Shown: positions 1-7,900, counted from the stretch's first letter. The stretch is DNA of 8,064 nt from SZUA-76 sp945787585 (GCA_947258425.1 CAMYIG010000102.1:1-8064); one strand, 5' to 3'. Numbers and translations are program-made. The notes: generated from the sequence alone by a model not told the origin.

Positions 1-69
1 CCCTCCAACTCATGAAACATTTCGGATATGCCTCAGCCCATCATACGCGTCATCACGCAATAAATCGGG

Positions 70-100
70 TTCGCCTTCATCCTGCGCAAACGCGTACAAT
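70..100 (+). promoter_or_regulatory. Weak candidate promoter upstream of prmA
   Basis: A TACAAT hexamer at 95-100 matches the sigma-70 -10 consensus at five of six positions. The best -35 partner, TTCGCC at 70-75, is poor and sits at a long 19-base spacing. Initiation here would give a leader of roughly 30 bases before prmA. Nothing else in positions 1-138 looks functional: no recognisable protein end (for example AccC, often encoded upstream of prmA) and no clear Shine-Dalgarno sequence. prmA may instead be transcribed from further upstream. Confidence 0.2.
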
Positions 101-138
101 AACCGCTCTCTTCACATCAACAAAATGACCCGATCAAT

Positions 139-1029
139 ATGGCCTGGCAAGAACTTACCTTTGATGTCTCACCCGCGCTGGTGGAGCCACTTTCAGAACA
201 GCTCAGCGAAGCAGGGGCCGCTTCAGTCACGTTTAAAGACAGTGCCGACACACCTATATATGAACCTGCGCCCGATGCCAGCGACCTGTGGGCGAATACC
301 TGTGTCGTCGGATTATTCGAAGCCGGCACCGATTTTGATCGCGTTCTGGCGCTTATTCAGCAGGACGCCACGTTTGCATCGCTACCCCCTTACCGCATCA
401 CCGATTTAAAAGAGCAGCAGTGGGAGCGCGTCTGGATGGATGCATTCAAACCGATCTGTTTCGGTGAGCGACTATGGATCTGCCCCACCGAAACCGCGCC
501 GCCGGCACCCGATGCGATCAACATTATGCTCGACCCGGGCCTCGCCTTTGGCACCGGCACTCACCCCACCACCGCGCTCTGTCTGGCGTGGATAGACCAG
601 AGCGACCTCAATGACAAGACAGTGATCGACTTCGGCTGCGGCTCCGGCATCCTCGCCATCGGCGCGGCGCTGTGCGGGGCGACGTCCATCGCAGCGGTCG
701 ATATCGACCCGCAGGCGCTGCTCGCCACCCGCAGTAACGCCGCGCAGAACGGCGTCGCAGCACAGATCACCACAGCCCTGCCCACTGAGGTAAAAGGAGA
801 GCTAAGCGCCGTCGACTGCCTGCTGGCGAACATTCTGGCTAATCCCCTCATCGAACTGGCCGACTATTTCTCCACACTGGTCAAAGAGGACGGTATCATC
901 GTGCTATCCGGGATATTATCAGAACAGACAGCGCTGGTGATGGAGGCGTATACACCATGGTTTGAGTTTCAGCCAGTCGCTGAAAAAGAGGGCTGGGTGC
1001 GGCTAGTTGCCAGGCGTAAAACAGGCTAA
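139..1029 (+). CDS. prmA: Ribosomal protein L11 methyltransferase PrmA
   Basis: PrmA is a cytoplasmic S-adenosylmethionine-dependent enzyme that methylates ribosomal protein L11 at several amino groups. The 296-residue product matches the family length (E. coli about 293) and aligns along its whole length. Residues 1-95 are the substrate-recognition domain, including the 'TPIYEP' and 'LWANT' stretch. The family signature LDPGLAFGTGTHPTT is at 131-145, SAM-binding motif I (DFGCGSG) at 164-170, the acidic VDIDP at 187-191, and the NPPY-like motif NILANPL at 231-237. The start at 139 gives the usual N-terminus (MAWQEL, as MPWIQL in E. coli), although no good Shine-Dalgarno sequence precedes it. 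The ATG at 125 is in another frame. The gene leads a plus-strand run of housekeeping genes and ends 70 bases before the next start. Confidence 0.97.
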   Translation: MAWQELTFDVSPALVEPLSEQLSEAGAASVTFKDSADTPIYEPAPDASDLWANTCVVGLFEAGTDFDRVLALIQQDATFASLPPYRITDLKEQQWERVWMDAFKPICFGERLWICPTETAPPAPDAINIMLDPGLAFGTGTHPTTALCLAWIDQSDLNDKTVIDFGCGSGILAIGAALCGATSIAAVDIDPQALLATRSNAAQNGVAAQITTALPTEVKGELSAVDCLLANILANPLIELADYFSTLVKEDGIIVLSGILSEQTALVMEAYTPWFEFQPVAEKEGWVRLVARRKTG

Positions 1030-1080
1030 ATCGGCCGCCTGCCAGCGATCAGTTATATCATCAAATACCATCAGTATATT

Positions 1081-1085
1081 AGGAG
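1081..1085 (+). promoter_or_regulatory. Shine-Dalgarno sequence of the zinc-ribbon gene
   Basis: AGGAG lies 14 bases before the ATG at 1100, a rather long spacing. An in-frame GTG at 1088 is only two bases from it, too close to be served well, so the ATG is preferred. It also gives the family-typical N-terminus MFTQCPQC. A TATATT at 1075-1080 could be a -10 element, but no convincing -35 accompanies it. Confidence 0.5.
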
Positions 1086-1099
1086 AAGTGACAACAGCG

Positions 1100-1834
1100 A
1101 TGTTCACCCAATGTCCACAATGCAGTACCAATTTCAGCATCAGCGACCATAACCTCACCGCTGCGGGTGGCAAGGTGCAGTGTGGCAAATGTGGTGAAAT
1201 CTTTAATGCGCTTTACACCCTTTCCAAACACCCGATGAATGACAGTGGGCCGGTCGATAGCCTGCAAATCGCCTCCATTGATCGTCTCAGTAACGACAGC
1301 ATCGCGCAGCGCTACGCGCTTTCTGCTGACGATGAAACCGCCGCCGACGCTGCCCCTGCAAAGCCCTCGATGCTGAAATGGGGCGTACTGGGGCTTCTGC
1401 TGTGCGCCACGCTCATCGCCCAGGCAGGCTATTTCATCCCCAATCAATTGACCCAGCACTATCCGCAATTACGCCCCTGGCTCGAACAGTTTTGTGCCAT
1501 TACGCACTGTGAGCTGGCGCGACAACACGCCCCGAACAAGGTCGCCATCACCCACAGAGATGTGCGCAGCCACCCGACGCTACCGCAGGCGCTGCTGATC
1601 AGCGTCACCATGAAAAATGAAGCAGACTTCATTCAAGCTTACCCTCAGCTCAAATTGAGCTTTTTTGACCTCAACCATAAGCAACTGGCCACACGCACCT
1701 TCAGGGCGAGCGAGTATCTTCCGCAAACGGTTGATATCGATCAGGGATTTCCCGCCGGCGCAACGCTGAGCGTGGCACTGGAGCTGATCGACCCAGATAA
1801 GAATGCCGTCAATTTTGAATTTGATTTCAAATAA
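1100..1834 (+). CDS. Zinc-ribbon, DUF3426-type membrane protein
   Basis: A 244-residue protein of unknown function with three parts. The N-terminus is a zinc ribbon of the MJ0042/CxxC type, with Cys5-x2-Cys8 and Cys28-x2-Cys31 and the usual 'GGKVQCGKCGEIFNA' ending. An acidic linker of about 50 residues follows. One hydrophobic segment at about 93-113, preceded by a Lys-Trp, should cross the inner membrane once. The rest (about 114-244) is probably periplasmic; it contains two Cys near 136-142 and resembles DUF3426, an Ig/CARDB-like fold by family description. Proteins of this layout are commonly found between prmA and dusB in gammaproteobacteria, which supports the call. The zinc ribbon would be cytosolic, so a sensing or assembly role is possible, but this is inference. 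The frame is open back to 1007 inside prmA, but codon choice and the N-terminal match favour 1100. Confidence 0.85.
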   Translation: MFTQCPQCSTNFSISDHNLTAAGGKVQCGKCGEIFNALYTLSKHPMNDSGPVDSLQIASIDRLSNDSIAQRYALSADDETAADAAPAKPSMLKWGVLGLLLCATLIAQAGYFIPNQLTQHYPQLRPWLEQFCAITHCELARQHAPNKVAITHRDVRSHPTLPQALLISVTMKNEADFIQAYPQLKLSFFDLNHKQLATRTFRASEYLPQTVDIDQGFPAGATLSVALELIDPDKNAVNFEFDFK

Positions 1835-1860
1835 ATGGTTAAAAAAGCAACAATAACGGC

Positions 1861-1889
1861 TTTATCCTCACTCCCATTGCAGGTATCAT
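1861..1889 (+). promoter_or_regulatory. Weak candidate promoter for dusB-fis
   Basis: TTTATC (1861-1866) and TATCAT (1884-1889) are spaced by exactly 17 bases. The -10 matches five of six consensus positions, the -35 only three. dusB-fis is transcribed from a strong, growth-regulated promoter in enteric bacteria, and this 127-base gap is the natural place for one, but the sequence match here is weak. The gap also contains an out-of-register signal-peptide-like frame (see findings). Confidence 0.22.
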
Positions 1890-1961
1890 GTTGCCCTCTG
1901 CATTTGCGACCAGTCGGCATAGATCGACACGGCGCAAACTGACAATGTAGCGCTTAGATAA

Positions 1962-2975
1962 ATGCAAATCGGACCATACAAACTCACTAATAATCTGATG
2001 CTCGCGCCGATGGCGGGGGTCACCGATCGCCCATTTCGCCAGCTGTGTAAACGGCTCGGTGCTGGCATGGCGATATCAGAGATGATCTCCTCAAATTCGC
2101 TGCTATACGGCAGCGAAAAGACACTGCGGCGCGCTAATCACGACGGTGAAATTGAACCGCGCGCGGTGCAGATTGCGGGCTCAGACCCGGCGATGATGGC
2201 AGAAGCCGCAAAACACAACGCCGGTAATGGCGCGCAGATCATCGATATCAACATGGGCTGCCCGGCCAAAAAGATCTGCAACGTAATGGCCGGTTCCGCG
2301 CTATTACAGGACGAAAACCTCGTCGCGCGCATTCTCGATGCCGTGGTCAACGCCGTTGATATCCCGGTCACCCTGAAAATCCGCACCGGCTGGGAACCCG
2401 AACACCGCAATGGCGTCACCATTGCCCAGATTGCTGAACAGGCAGGGATTCAGGCGCTGGCAATTCACGGCCGCACCCGCGCGTGCGCCTATCGCGGCGA
2501 TGCTGAATACGAAACCATCGCCGCGATCAAGCAGGCGGTCAACATTCCAATTATCGCCAATGGCGACATCACTACCCCTGAAAAGGCGAAACAGGTGCTT
2601 GAGCAGACCGGCGTCGACGCGCTGATGATCGGGCGCGCCGCACAGGGCCGGCCGTGGATCTTCAACTCGATTAATCACTACCTCACCACCGGCCAGCACC
2701 TCGCCGAACCCGAGATTAGCGAAATCAGTACCATCATGCTTGACCACCTCGAACGCCTGTATGAGTTTTATGGCGAATACATCGGTGTACGCATGGCACG
2801 CAAACACATCTCGTGGTACAGCAAAGGGCAGACCGCGGGCGGCGCCTTCCGCCAGGCGGTGAACCGTGTCGATAGCGTGACAGAACAGCTGGCGCTCACC
2901 CGCGCGTTTTTTGAGCAACTGCAGGAAACGTCACATCTCACCTCACAATCATCCAACATAGAAGCCGCCGCATAA
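1962..2975 (+). CDS. dusB: tRNA-dihydrouridine synthase B
   Basis: DusB is an FMN- and NADPH-dependent enzyme that reduces uridine to dihydrouridine in the D-loop of tRNA. The 337-residue product aligns with E. coli DusB (321 residues) from the first residues (MQIGPYKL, as MRIGQYQL). Visible motifs are APMAGVTDRPFR at 15-26, the active-site Cys100 in NMGCPAKK, the conserved Lys139 in TLKIRTGW, HGRTRA at 169-174, NGDI at 200-203 and MIGRAAQGRPW at 222-232, the last two in the phosphate/FMN-binding part of the TIM barrel. The C-terminal helical tRNA-binding domain includes RKHISWY. About 16 extra residues at the C-terminus, rich in Ser and Thr, are not in the E. coli protein. No clear Shine-Dalgarno sequence precedes the ATG. 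The TAA stop shares one base with the fis start, as expected for a dusB-fis operon. Confidence 0.97.
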   Translation: MQIGPYKLTNNLMLAPMAGVTDRPFRQLCKRLGAGMAISEMISSNSLLYGSEKTLRRANHDGEIEPRAVQIAGSDPAMMAEAAKHNAGNGAQIIDINMGCPAKKICNVMAGSALLQDENLVARILDAVVNAVDIPVTLKIRTGWEPEHRNGVTIAQIAEQAGIQALAIHGRTRACAYRGDAEYETIAAIKQAVNIPIIANGDITTPEKAKQVLEQTGVDALMIGRAAQGRPWIFNSINHYLTTGQHLAEPEISEISTIMLDHLERLYEFYGEYIGVRMARKHISWYSKGQTAGGAFRQAVNRVDSVTEQLALTRAFFEQLQETSHLTSQSSNIEAAA

Positions 2976-3232
2976 TGGAAAAAAACCGTCAGGAACGCCG
3001 CAAACAGCCCATCAGCGCCTGTATTGATTCTGCACTGGAACGCTATTTTCACGATCTCGATGGCCACCCGCCCGCCGACCTCTACCGCATGGTGCTGCAT
3101 GAAGTGGAAATGCCACTGCTCAAAGCGGTGCTCGACCATACCCGCGGTAACCAGAGCAAAGCAGCAGAGATTCTCGGCATCAATCGCAGTACACTGCGAA
3201 AAAAACTCGAAATCTACAATCTGAATAATTGA
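2975..3232 (+). CDS. fis: DNA-binding protein Fis
   Basis: Fis is a small homodimeric nucleoid protein that bends DNA and regulates rRNA, tRNA and many growth-linked promoters, and assists site-specific recombination. The 85-residue product is shorter than E. coli Fis (98), mainly at the N-terminus, which holds the beta-hairpin arm that contacts invertases. The dimer core is recognisable ('ALERYFHDLDG', 'DLYRMVLHEVEMPLL'). The C-terminal helix-turn-helix runs from about 58 to 80 (RGNQSKAAEILGINRSTLRKKL), closely matching the E. coli recognition region. The ATG at 2975 lies inside the dusB stop (TAATG), with no strong Shine-Dalgarno sequence, suggesting translational coupling to dusB. An alternative downstream start is not supported because the match begins within the first 15 residues. 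Confidence 0.95.
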   Translation: MEKNRQERRKQPISACIDSALERYFHDLDGHPPADLYRMVLHEVEMPLLKAVLDHTRGNQSKAAEILGINRSTLRKKLEIYNLNN

Positions 3233-3281
3233 TGATTTTTATCGTAAGCATCGATTCAAAACCGATTCAGCTCGTCCACCC

Positions 3282-3288
3282 AGGGAAG
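3282..3288 (+). promoter_or_regulatory. Shine-Dalgarno sequence of purH
   Basis: AGGGAAG sits 11 bases upstream of the purH ATG at 3300 and supports that start. The 67-base fis-purH gap also holds a short direct repeat, CGATTCA at 3252-3258 and 3263-3269, spaced by 11 bases (one helical turn). No PurR-like palindrome is seen. Confidence 0.55.
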
Positions 3289-3299
3289 ACCTCATTGCA

Positions 3300-4874
3300 A
3301 TGACAATCAAACGCGCGCTCATCAGTGTCTCTGACAAGACCAATATCCTCGAATTCACCCAGGGCCTGCGCGCTATGCAGGTTGAGATTCTCTCCACTGG
3401 CGGCACCGCAAAACTGCTGGCCGATAACGGCGTTGAAGTGACCGAGGTCTCCGACCACACCGGCTTTCCGGAGATGATGGATGGGCGTCTCAAAACGCTG
3501 CATCCGATGATCCACGGCGGCATTCTGGGGCGACGCGATATCGATGGCGACGCGATGGCGACGCACGGCATCGCACCGATCGATTTAGTGGTGGTAAATC
3601 TCTACCCCTTTGAACAGACCGTTGCCAGCCCCGATTGTGACCTGCCGCTGGCGATCGAAAATATCGATATCGGTGGACCGACGATGGTGCGTGCCGCGGC
3701 TAAAAATCACAAAGACGTGGCGATTGTGGTCGATGCCACCGACTACGCTGAAGTGCTCGAAGAGATGGCGGCCAGTGACTCCACGCTGAGCCACGCCACC
3801 CGTTTTGCGCTCGCGGTTAAGGCATTTGAACACACCGCCGCTTACGACAGCACCATCGCCAACTACCTCGGCAGCATCACCGATGGCGGTGTCTCGAATA
3901 ACAATCGCGCCGCGTTTCCCCACAGCTTTAATGCACAATTCATCAAAGCGCAGGAGTTGCGCTACGGCGAGAACCCGCATCAAAAGGCGGCATTCTACGT
4001 TGAATCCCGCGCGCAGGAGGCGAGTGTTTCCACTGCCGCGCAACTACAGGGAAAAGCACTGTCATTCAATAACATCGCCGATACCGATGCCGCACTGGAG
4101 TGCGTGAAGCAGTTTGAAATGCCTGCCTGTGTGATCGTGAAGCACGCCAATCCATGTGGCGTCGCGGTCGCCGACTCGCTCTTCGACGCCTACGACCGCG
4201 CCTATAAAACGGACCCAACATCGGCCTTTGGCGGCATCATTGCATTTAATCGTCCGCTCGATACCGCCACCGCACGCGCCATCATTGATCGCCAGTTTGT
4301 GGAGGTGATCATCGCACCGTCCGTGACCGAAGGGGCCATGACCACCATCGCAGAAAAGGGCAACGTGCGCCTGCTAGCGTGCGGTGAATGGCCGTTAGAT
4401 CGTAGCGTATCGCTCGACTATCGACGCGTGAATGGCGGCATGCTGCTACAGACCGCCGATACCGCAATGGTCAGCGCGGCCGACCTCAAGGTGGTGACAG
4501 AAGTGACCCCTTCAGATGAAGTGATGAAAGATCTACTGTTTAGCTGGAAGGTCGCAAAGTTTGTGAAATCGAACGCCATTGTTTATGGCAGAGACCTCAC
4601 CACGATTGGTGTCGGCGCAGGGCAGATGAGCCGCGTCTACAGTGCGCGCATCGCGGCGATCAAAGCGGCCGATGTGGATCTCACTGTCACAGGCTCGGTG
4701 ATGGCGAGTGATGCGTTCTTTCCGTTCCGTGACGGTATCGATGCGGCTGCCGAAGTCGGTATCACTGCGGTGATTCAACCGGGCGGTTCAATGCGTGATC
4801 AGGAGGTGATTGATGCCGCCAATGAGCACGGCATGGCGATGGTCTTTACCGGCATGCGCCATTTCCGTCACTAG
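3300..4874 (+). CDS. purH: Bifunctional AICAR transformylase / IMP cyclohydrolase
   Basis: PurH catalyses the last two steps of de novo IMP synthesis: formyl transfer from 10-formyltetrahydrofolate to AICAR, then ring closure of FAICAR to IMP. The 524-residue product is close to E. coli PurH (529) and matches it end to end, including the C-terminal 'TGMRHFRH'-type ending. The N-terminal IMP cyclohydrolase (MGS-like) domain covers about 1-195, with SVSDK at 9-13, STGGTA at 32-37 and KTLHP at 65-69. The C-terminal transformylase domain carries the catalytic Lys281-His282 in KHANPCGV, followed by YKTDPTSAFGGIIAFNR and, later, KFVKSNAIVY and SDAFFPFRDGID. It follows fis by 67 bases with its own Shine-Dalgarno sequence, so it may be co-transcribed or partly independent. 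purD, frequently downstream of purH, is absent; the next gene is on the opposite strand. Confidence 0.97.
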   Translation: MTIKRALISVSDKTNILEFTQGLRAMQVEILSTGGTAKLLADNGVEVTEVSDHTGFPEMMDGRLKTLHPMIHGGILGRRDIDGDAMATHGIAPIDLVVVNLYPFEQTVASPDCDLPLAIENIDIGGPTMVRAAAKNHKDVAIVVDATDYAEVLEEMAASDSTLSHATRFALAVKAFEHTAAYDSTIANYLGSITDGGVSNNNRAAFPHSFNAQFIKAQELRYGENPHQKAAFYVESRAQEASVSTAAQLQGKALSFNNIADTDAALECVKQFEMPACVIVKHANPCGVAVADSLFDAYDRAYKTDPTSAFGGIIAFNRPLDTATARAIIDRQFVEVIIAPSVTEGAMTTIAEKGNVRLLACGEWPLDRSVSLDYRRVNGGMLLQTADTAMVSAADLKVVTEVTPSDEVMKDLLFSWKVAKFVKSNAIVYGRDLTTIGVGAGQMSRVYSARIAAIKAADVDLTVTGSVMASDAFFPFRDGIDAAAEVGITAVIQPGGSMRDQEVIDAANEHGMAMVFTGMRHFRH

Positions 4875-4932
4875 TTAATAAAGCAGACTTATATCCCAGC
4901 TTAAATTCCAGCGGGTCATAGATCAGTGGGCA

Positions 4933-4952
4933 GGGCGGTTAAATCGCCGCCC
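4933..4952. other. GC-rich hairpin at the convergent gene ends
   Basis: GGGCGG (4933-4938) and CCGCCC (4947-4952) form a perfect six-pair stem with an eight-base loop. The hairpin contains the stop codon of the minus-strand gene (4941-4939). Neither strand has a following run of T, so it is not a standard intrinsic terminator. It lies between the convergent ends of purH and the surface-protein gene, where termination in both directions would be needed. It may equally be chance in GC-rich coding sequence. Confidence 0.2.
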
Positions 4953-7900
4953 GCCACGAACGCCGACGCAGCGCTAATCCCAGTAGCGCAAAGAGCCACA
5001 CGGCAAAACCGCTCGCCCCAACACCGCTGTGGCCAGAGCTCTCAAAGGTGAAGGCGTAGACATCAAAGCCGGTCTCTTCCACATTCCCCACCTTGTCGAT
5101 AGACAGATAGCGCAGCACCTTGGCTGTTGAGATCGGGATCGGCCCACTATATATTTTTGTCGGCCGTGTTGCCCCCGCATCTTCGGGATTGGGCACTGAG
5201 CCATCCAGCGTGTAATAGGTTTTGTCGCAGCCGGAACCGGTAGCGCCATTCACGTCTGCCACGTCCTCAAAGTCATAACAGGTTAAGACCACGTTTTGTG
5301 CTGAGGTAAAAACATTATCATCGGTATTGGGCGAGGCCGTGGTGCGTGGTGCGCCGATATCAACATAATAACTTTGTGACTTCACCCCGCTCCCGCCCCC
5401 TGATGCTTCGCTATTACCCGCCCGGTCCAGCGAGAAAAACTGTAAATTAATAAGCCCAAAGAGTCTCGAACCGGGAATAAAGCGCGCCTCTAGCGCCGCT
5501 AACGGCACCTTTTCAAGGTGCACTGCATCGAACACAATCCGATTCTCTGTGCCATCCAGCTGAACATCAATCAACGGCACCTGCGATGCCAGAATATAGG
5601 CTGGTGGCGGAGCGACCGACGCTGGGATCTCCGCCAGTGAATAGGCGGTACCTGTAATCGAACCGAGGGTAATCTGGGTTAAATCGAGATTGCTTTCAGG
5701 GATATCGGCAAGCGTCTCCGCACCATCCGGCACCGCATCTGGGTTAAGTATCACATTGCCCAGCAACGCTGTCGAAAGCGTATCCAGCCGTACTGCGGCG
5801 AGATCCACATAGGCTCTGACCCGTAGTAGATCGATACTATTGAGTGCGACGGCATTGCGCGGTATGTCATCAAGGGTGAACGCGGCGAGGTTGACGCGAA
5901 TTTGCGCGGTCGCCTCTGAGGTAATGATATCGGCAAGAGTCATCTCATAAAAGACATCCGTTTCAACACCGGTCAGATCGGCCAGTGTTAAAGACTCCAG
6001 CGGTAACAATCCTTTCGGGGTGAGCGGCGTATCGTAGAGCCGTGCATCAATAGTGGGGGTACCGTCTACATTATGCGGGGCCGTACCGTCAGTGGTGAAG
6101 TAGGTCTTATCACAATTGGCACCACCGGCATCTTCACACACCAGTGAAAATGTCACCTCGATATCGGCTACCTCGTCAATGCCATCACTCAGCAGTAAAT
6201 CCTGTAACGCTACATCTGGCTGAACAGTTGTCTCTGGGAACGTCTGGTCAATCACATAGGTCACCGACAGGGTTTCACTCACCGAGCCGTGTTCATCACG
6301 TGAGAAAAATTTCAAGGTCGTATTCACCGTTATATCGTCCGTCGGATGCGGGGGTGGGGGTGGCGGATCTGGCGGTGGAGGCGGCGGCTGGATGTAATCA
6401 TATGGAGTAAGTGCCTGTGTAGGTTCACTTCCATCCTTTGTATAAAAAATACTACACGATCCAGCCGTAGTGTTATGAGTACACGAAAAAATAATATCGA
6501 GTGGGGACGTATTGTAAAAACCACCTGCTATGTGATTTGTGACCGTCGGCCGCGCAGTGTCAAAGACGGCCAGATATTTATGAGGGACGCCGCCCACCTC
6601 AGTAAAATCGCCGCCGATAATCTCCAGCGAATCATTCGCTGTTCGCTCTGTGGCATAGATACGCGTGCCTGTTGATACATCAGGATTCCAGGCCGTGACC
6701 AATGATTCTTTAAGGTTGTAGCGTGCGACGTGATTCCTGCCTGCTCCATTCACATCACCGAACTGCCCCCCTATCCACAACATTTCGTCATCACTGGAAA
6801 GTCCCAGTGAATAGACGCGGGGCGTGGCAACAGTGACACTCGGAACCACTTCACCTGGGTCAAGGACGGCCACACCCCATTTACCATTATCTACTTCAAG
6901 CGCAGCGACATGGTTTCTTGTTTCCGAGGTACCGTCATTGATGTTGGTAAAGTCTCCCCCGAGGTATAACGTCTTATCATCACTACTGAGTGCCAACGAG
7001 CGTACTGTTCCGTTGACGGTGGACACTGCCCATAATTCACTCGCCAAAGGCACTCCCGTCGTGGTTTTTATCGCGACAACACGCGGGCGGGTCTTGCCGC
7101 CAATATTATCAAAGGCACCCCCCGCAAACACCAGGCTGTTATCGCTGCTCACCACCAGCGCATGGACTTCTTGATCGGCACCATCATTAACGCCGATGCC
7201 CGTAGGATTCACTACATTTAAACCACCCACCCCTGACACCGTGGTATTAAGCGATGCGATATTATTTCGCGTCGTGCTTGCGATGGCATTGAACCGCCCG
7301 CCGACATAAAGGGTTCCCTCATCAGGCGATAGTGCCATCGCGTTAACAGCCGCGCCACTCCCTGTAATCGATGGGTCCCAATCCTCTACCGCACCGCCGG
7401 GCGTACTCAAAAAAGCGATATTGTTACGCGTATCTGAGGCGGTGGCATTTTTCTCGGTGACCGCGCTGAAGGCACCGCCGATATAGAGGCCAAAGCCACC
7501 CTCTTTGGCCACAATGCTACGCACCGCCCCATTGACGACAACATCCCAGTCTGTCGCCGCACCCGCACCGTCCACATCGGTATTAATGTTGATCTCGGCC
7601 AGATTCCTGCGCAACCGTCCGCCACCCGAAGTGAAGGTGCCGCCTAAAAAAATATCGTTGGCAGTAAGACCCATCGCATCGATTGAATTATCCGCCGCCG
7701 CCGACCACTCGACTTTGCCATCCGATGTCTTGATTGCCTGCATGCGACCAATGTCTTTGCTATCCAGTGTTCCTGCCCACCCCGTATAGACAGCACTATT
7801 CCCAACCTTAAGCTGTCTCACACTAACGTTGGTGGCATCGAGAAAAGGCAGTGCGGGTACCCAGTTCGTTGCGGCGCCTGCGGCATCAATCGCTGCAATA

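Noticed and set aside
10..99. Minus-strand 29-codon frame starting with TTG and rich in acidic residues (ending RHIRNVS)
   Set aside because: A TTG start, very short length and no recognisable family; the AGAGAG upstream is a weak ribosome site. Not enough to call a gene.
2..409. A plus-strand frame open from the left edge through the start of prmA
   Set aside because: It overlaps prmA in another frame and its translation has no recognisable motif; it is a shadow of prmA extended by chance.
1007..1099. N-terminal extension of the zinc-ribbon protein from an ATG inside prmA
   Set aside because: Family members begin just before the first CxxC, and a Shine-Dalgarno sequence precedes the ATG at 1100.
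2304..2918. 204-residue minus-strand reading frame within dusB
   Set aside because: Antisense shadow of a strongly conserved gene, without recognisable motifs or a ribosome site.
3233..3299. PurR operator or riboswitch upstream of purH
   Set aside because: No ACGCAAACG-type palindrome and too little sequence for a purine riboswitch fold.
3585..4043. 152-residue minus-strand reading frame within purH
   Set aside because: Antisense shadow of purH in GC-rich coding DNA.
6340..6400. G-rich run as a regulatory G-quadruplex or CRISPR-like repeat
   Set aside because: It is fully explained as codons for the polyproline tract; no spacer-repeat pattern is present.
6144..6675. Two overlapping plus-strand frames opposite the surface-protein gene
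   Set aside because: They lie opposite well-formed chitobiase-type domain and polyproline coding sequence and their translations are low-complexity or motif-free.
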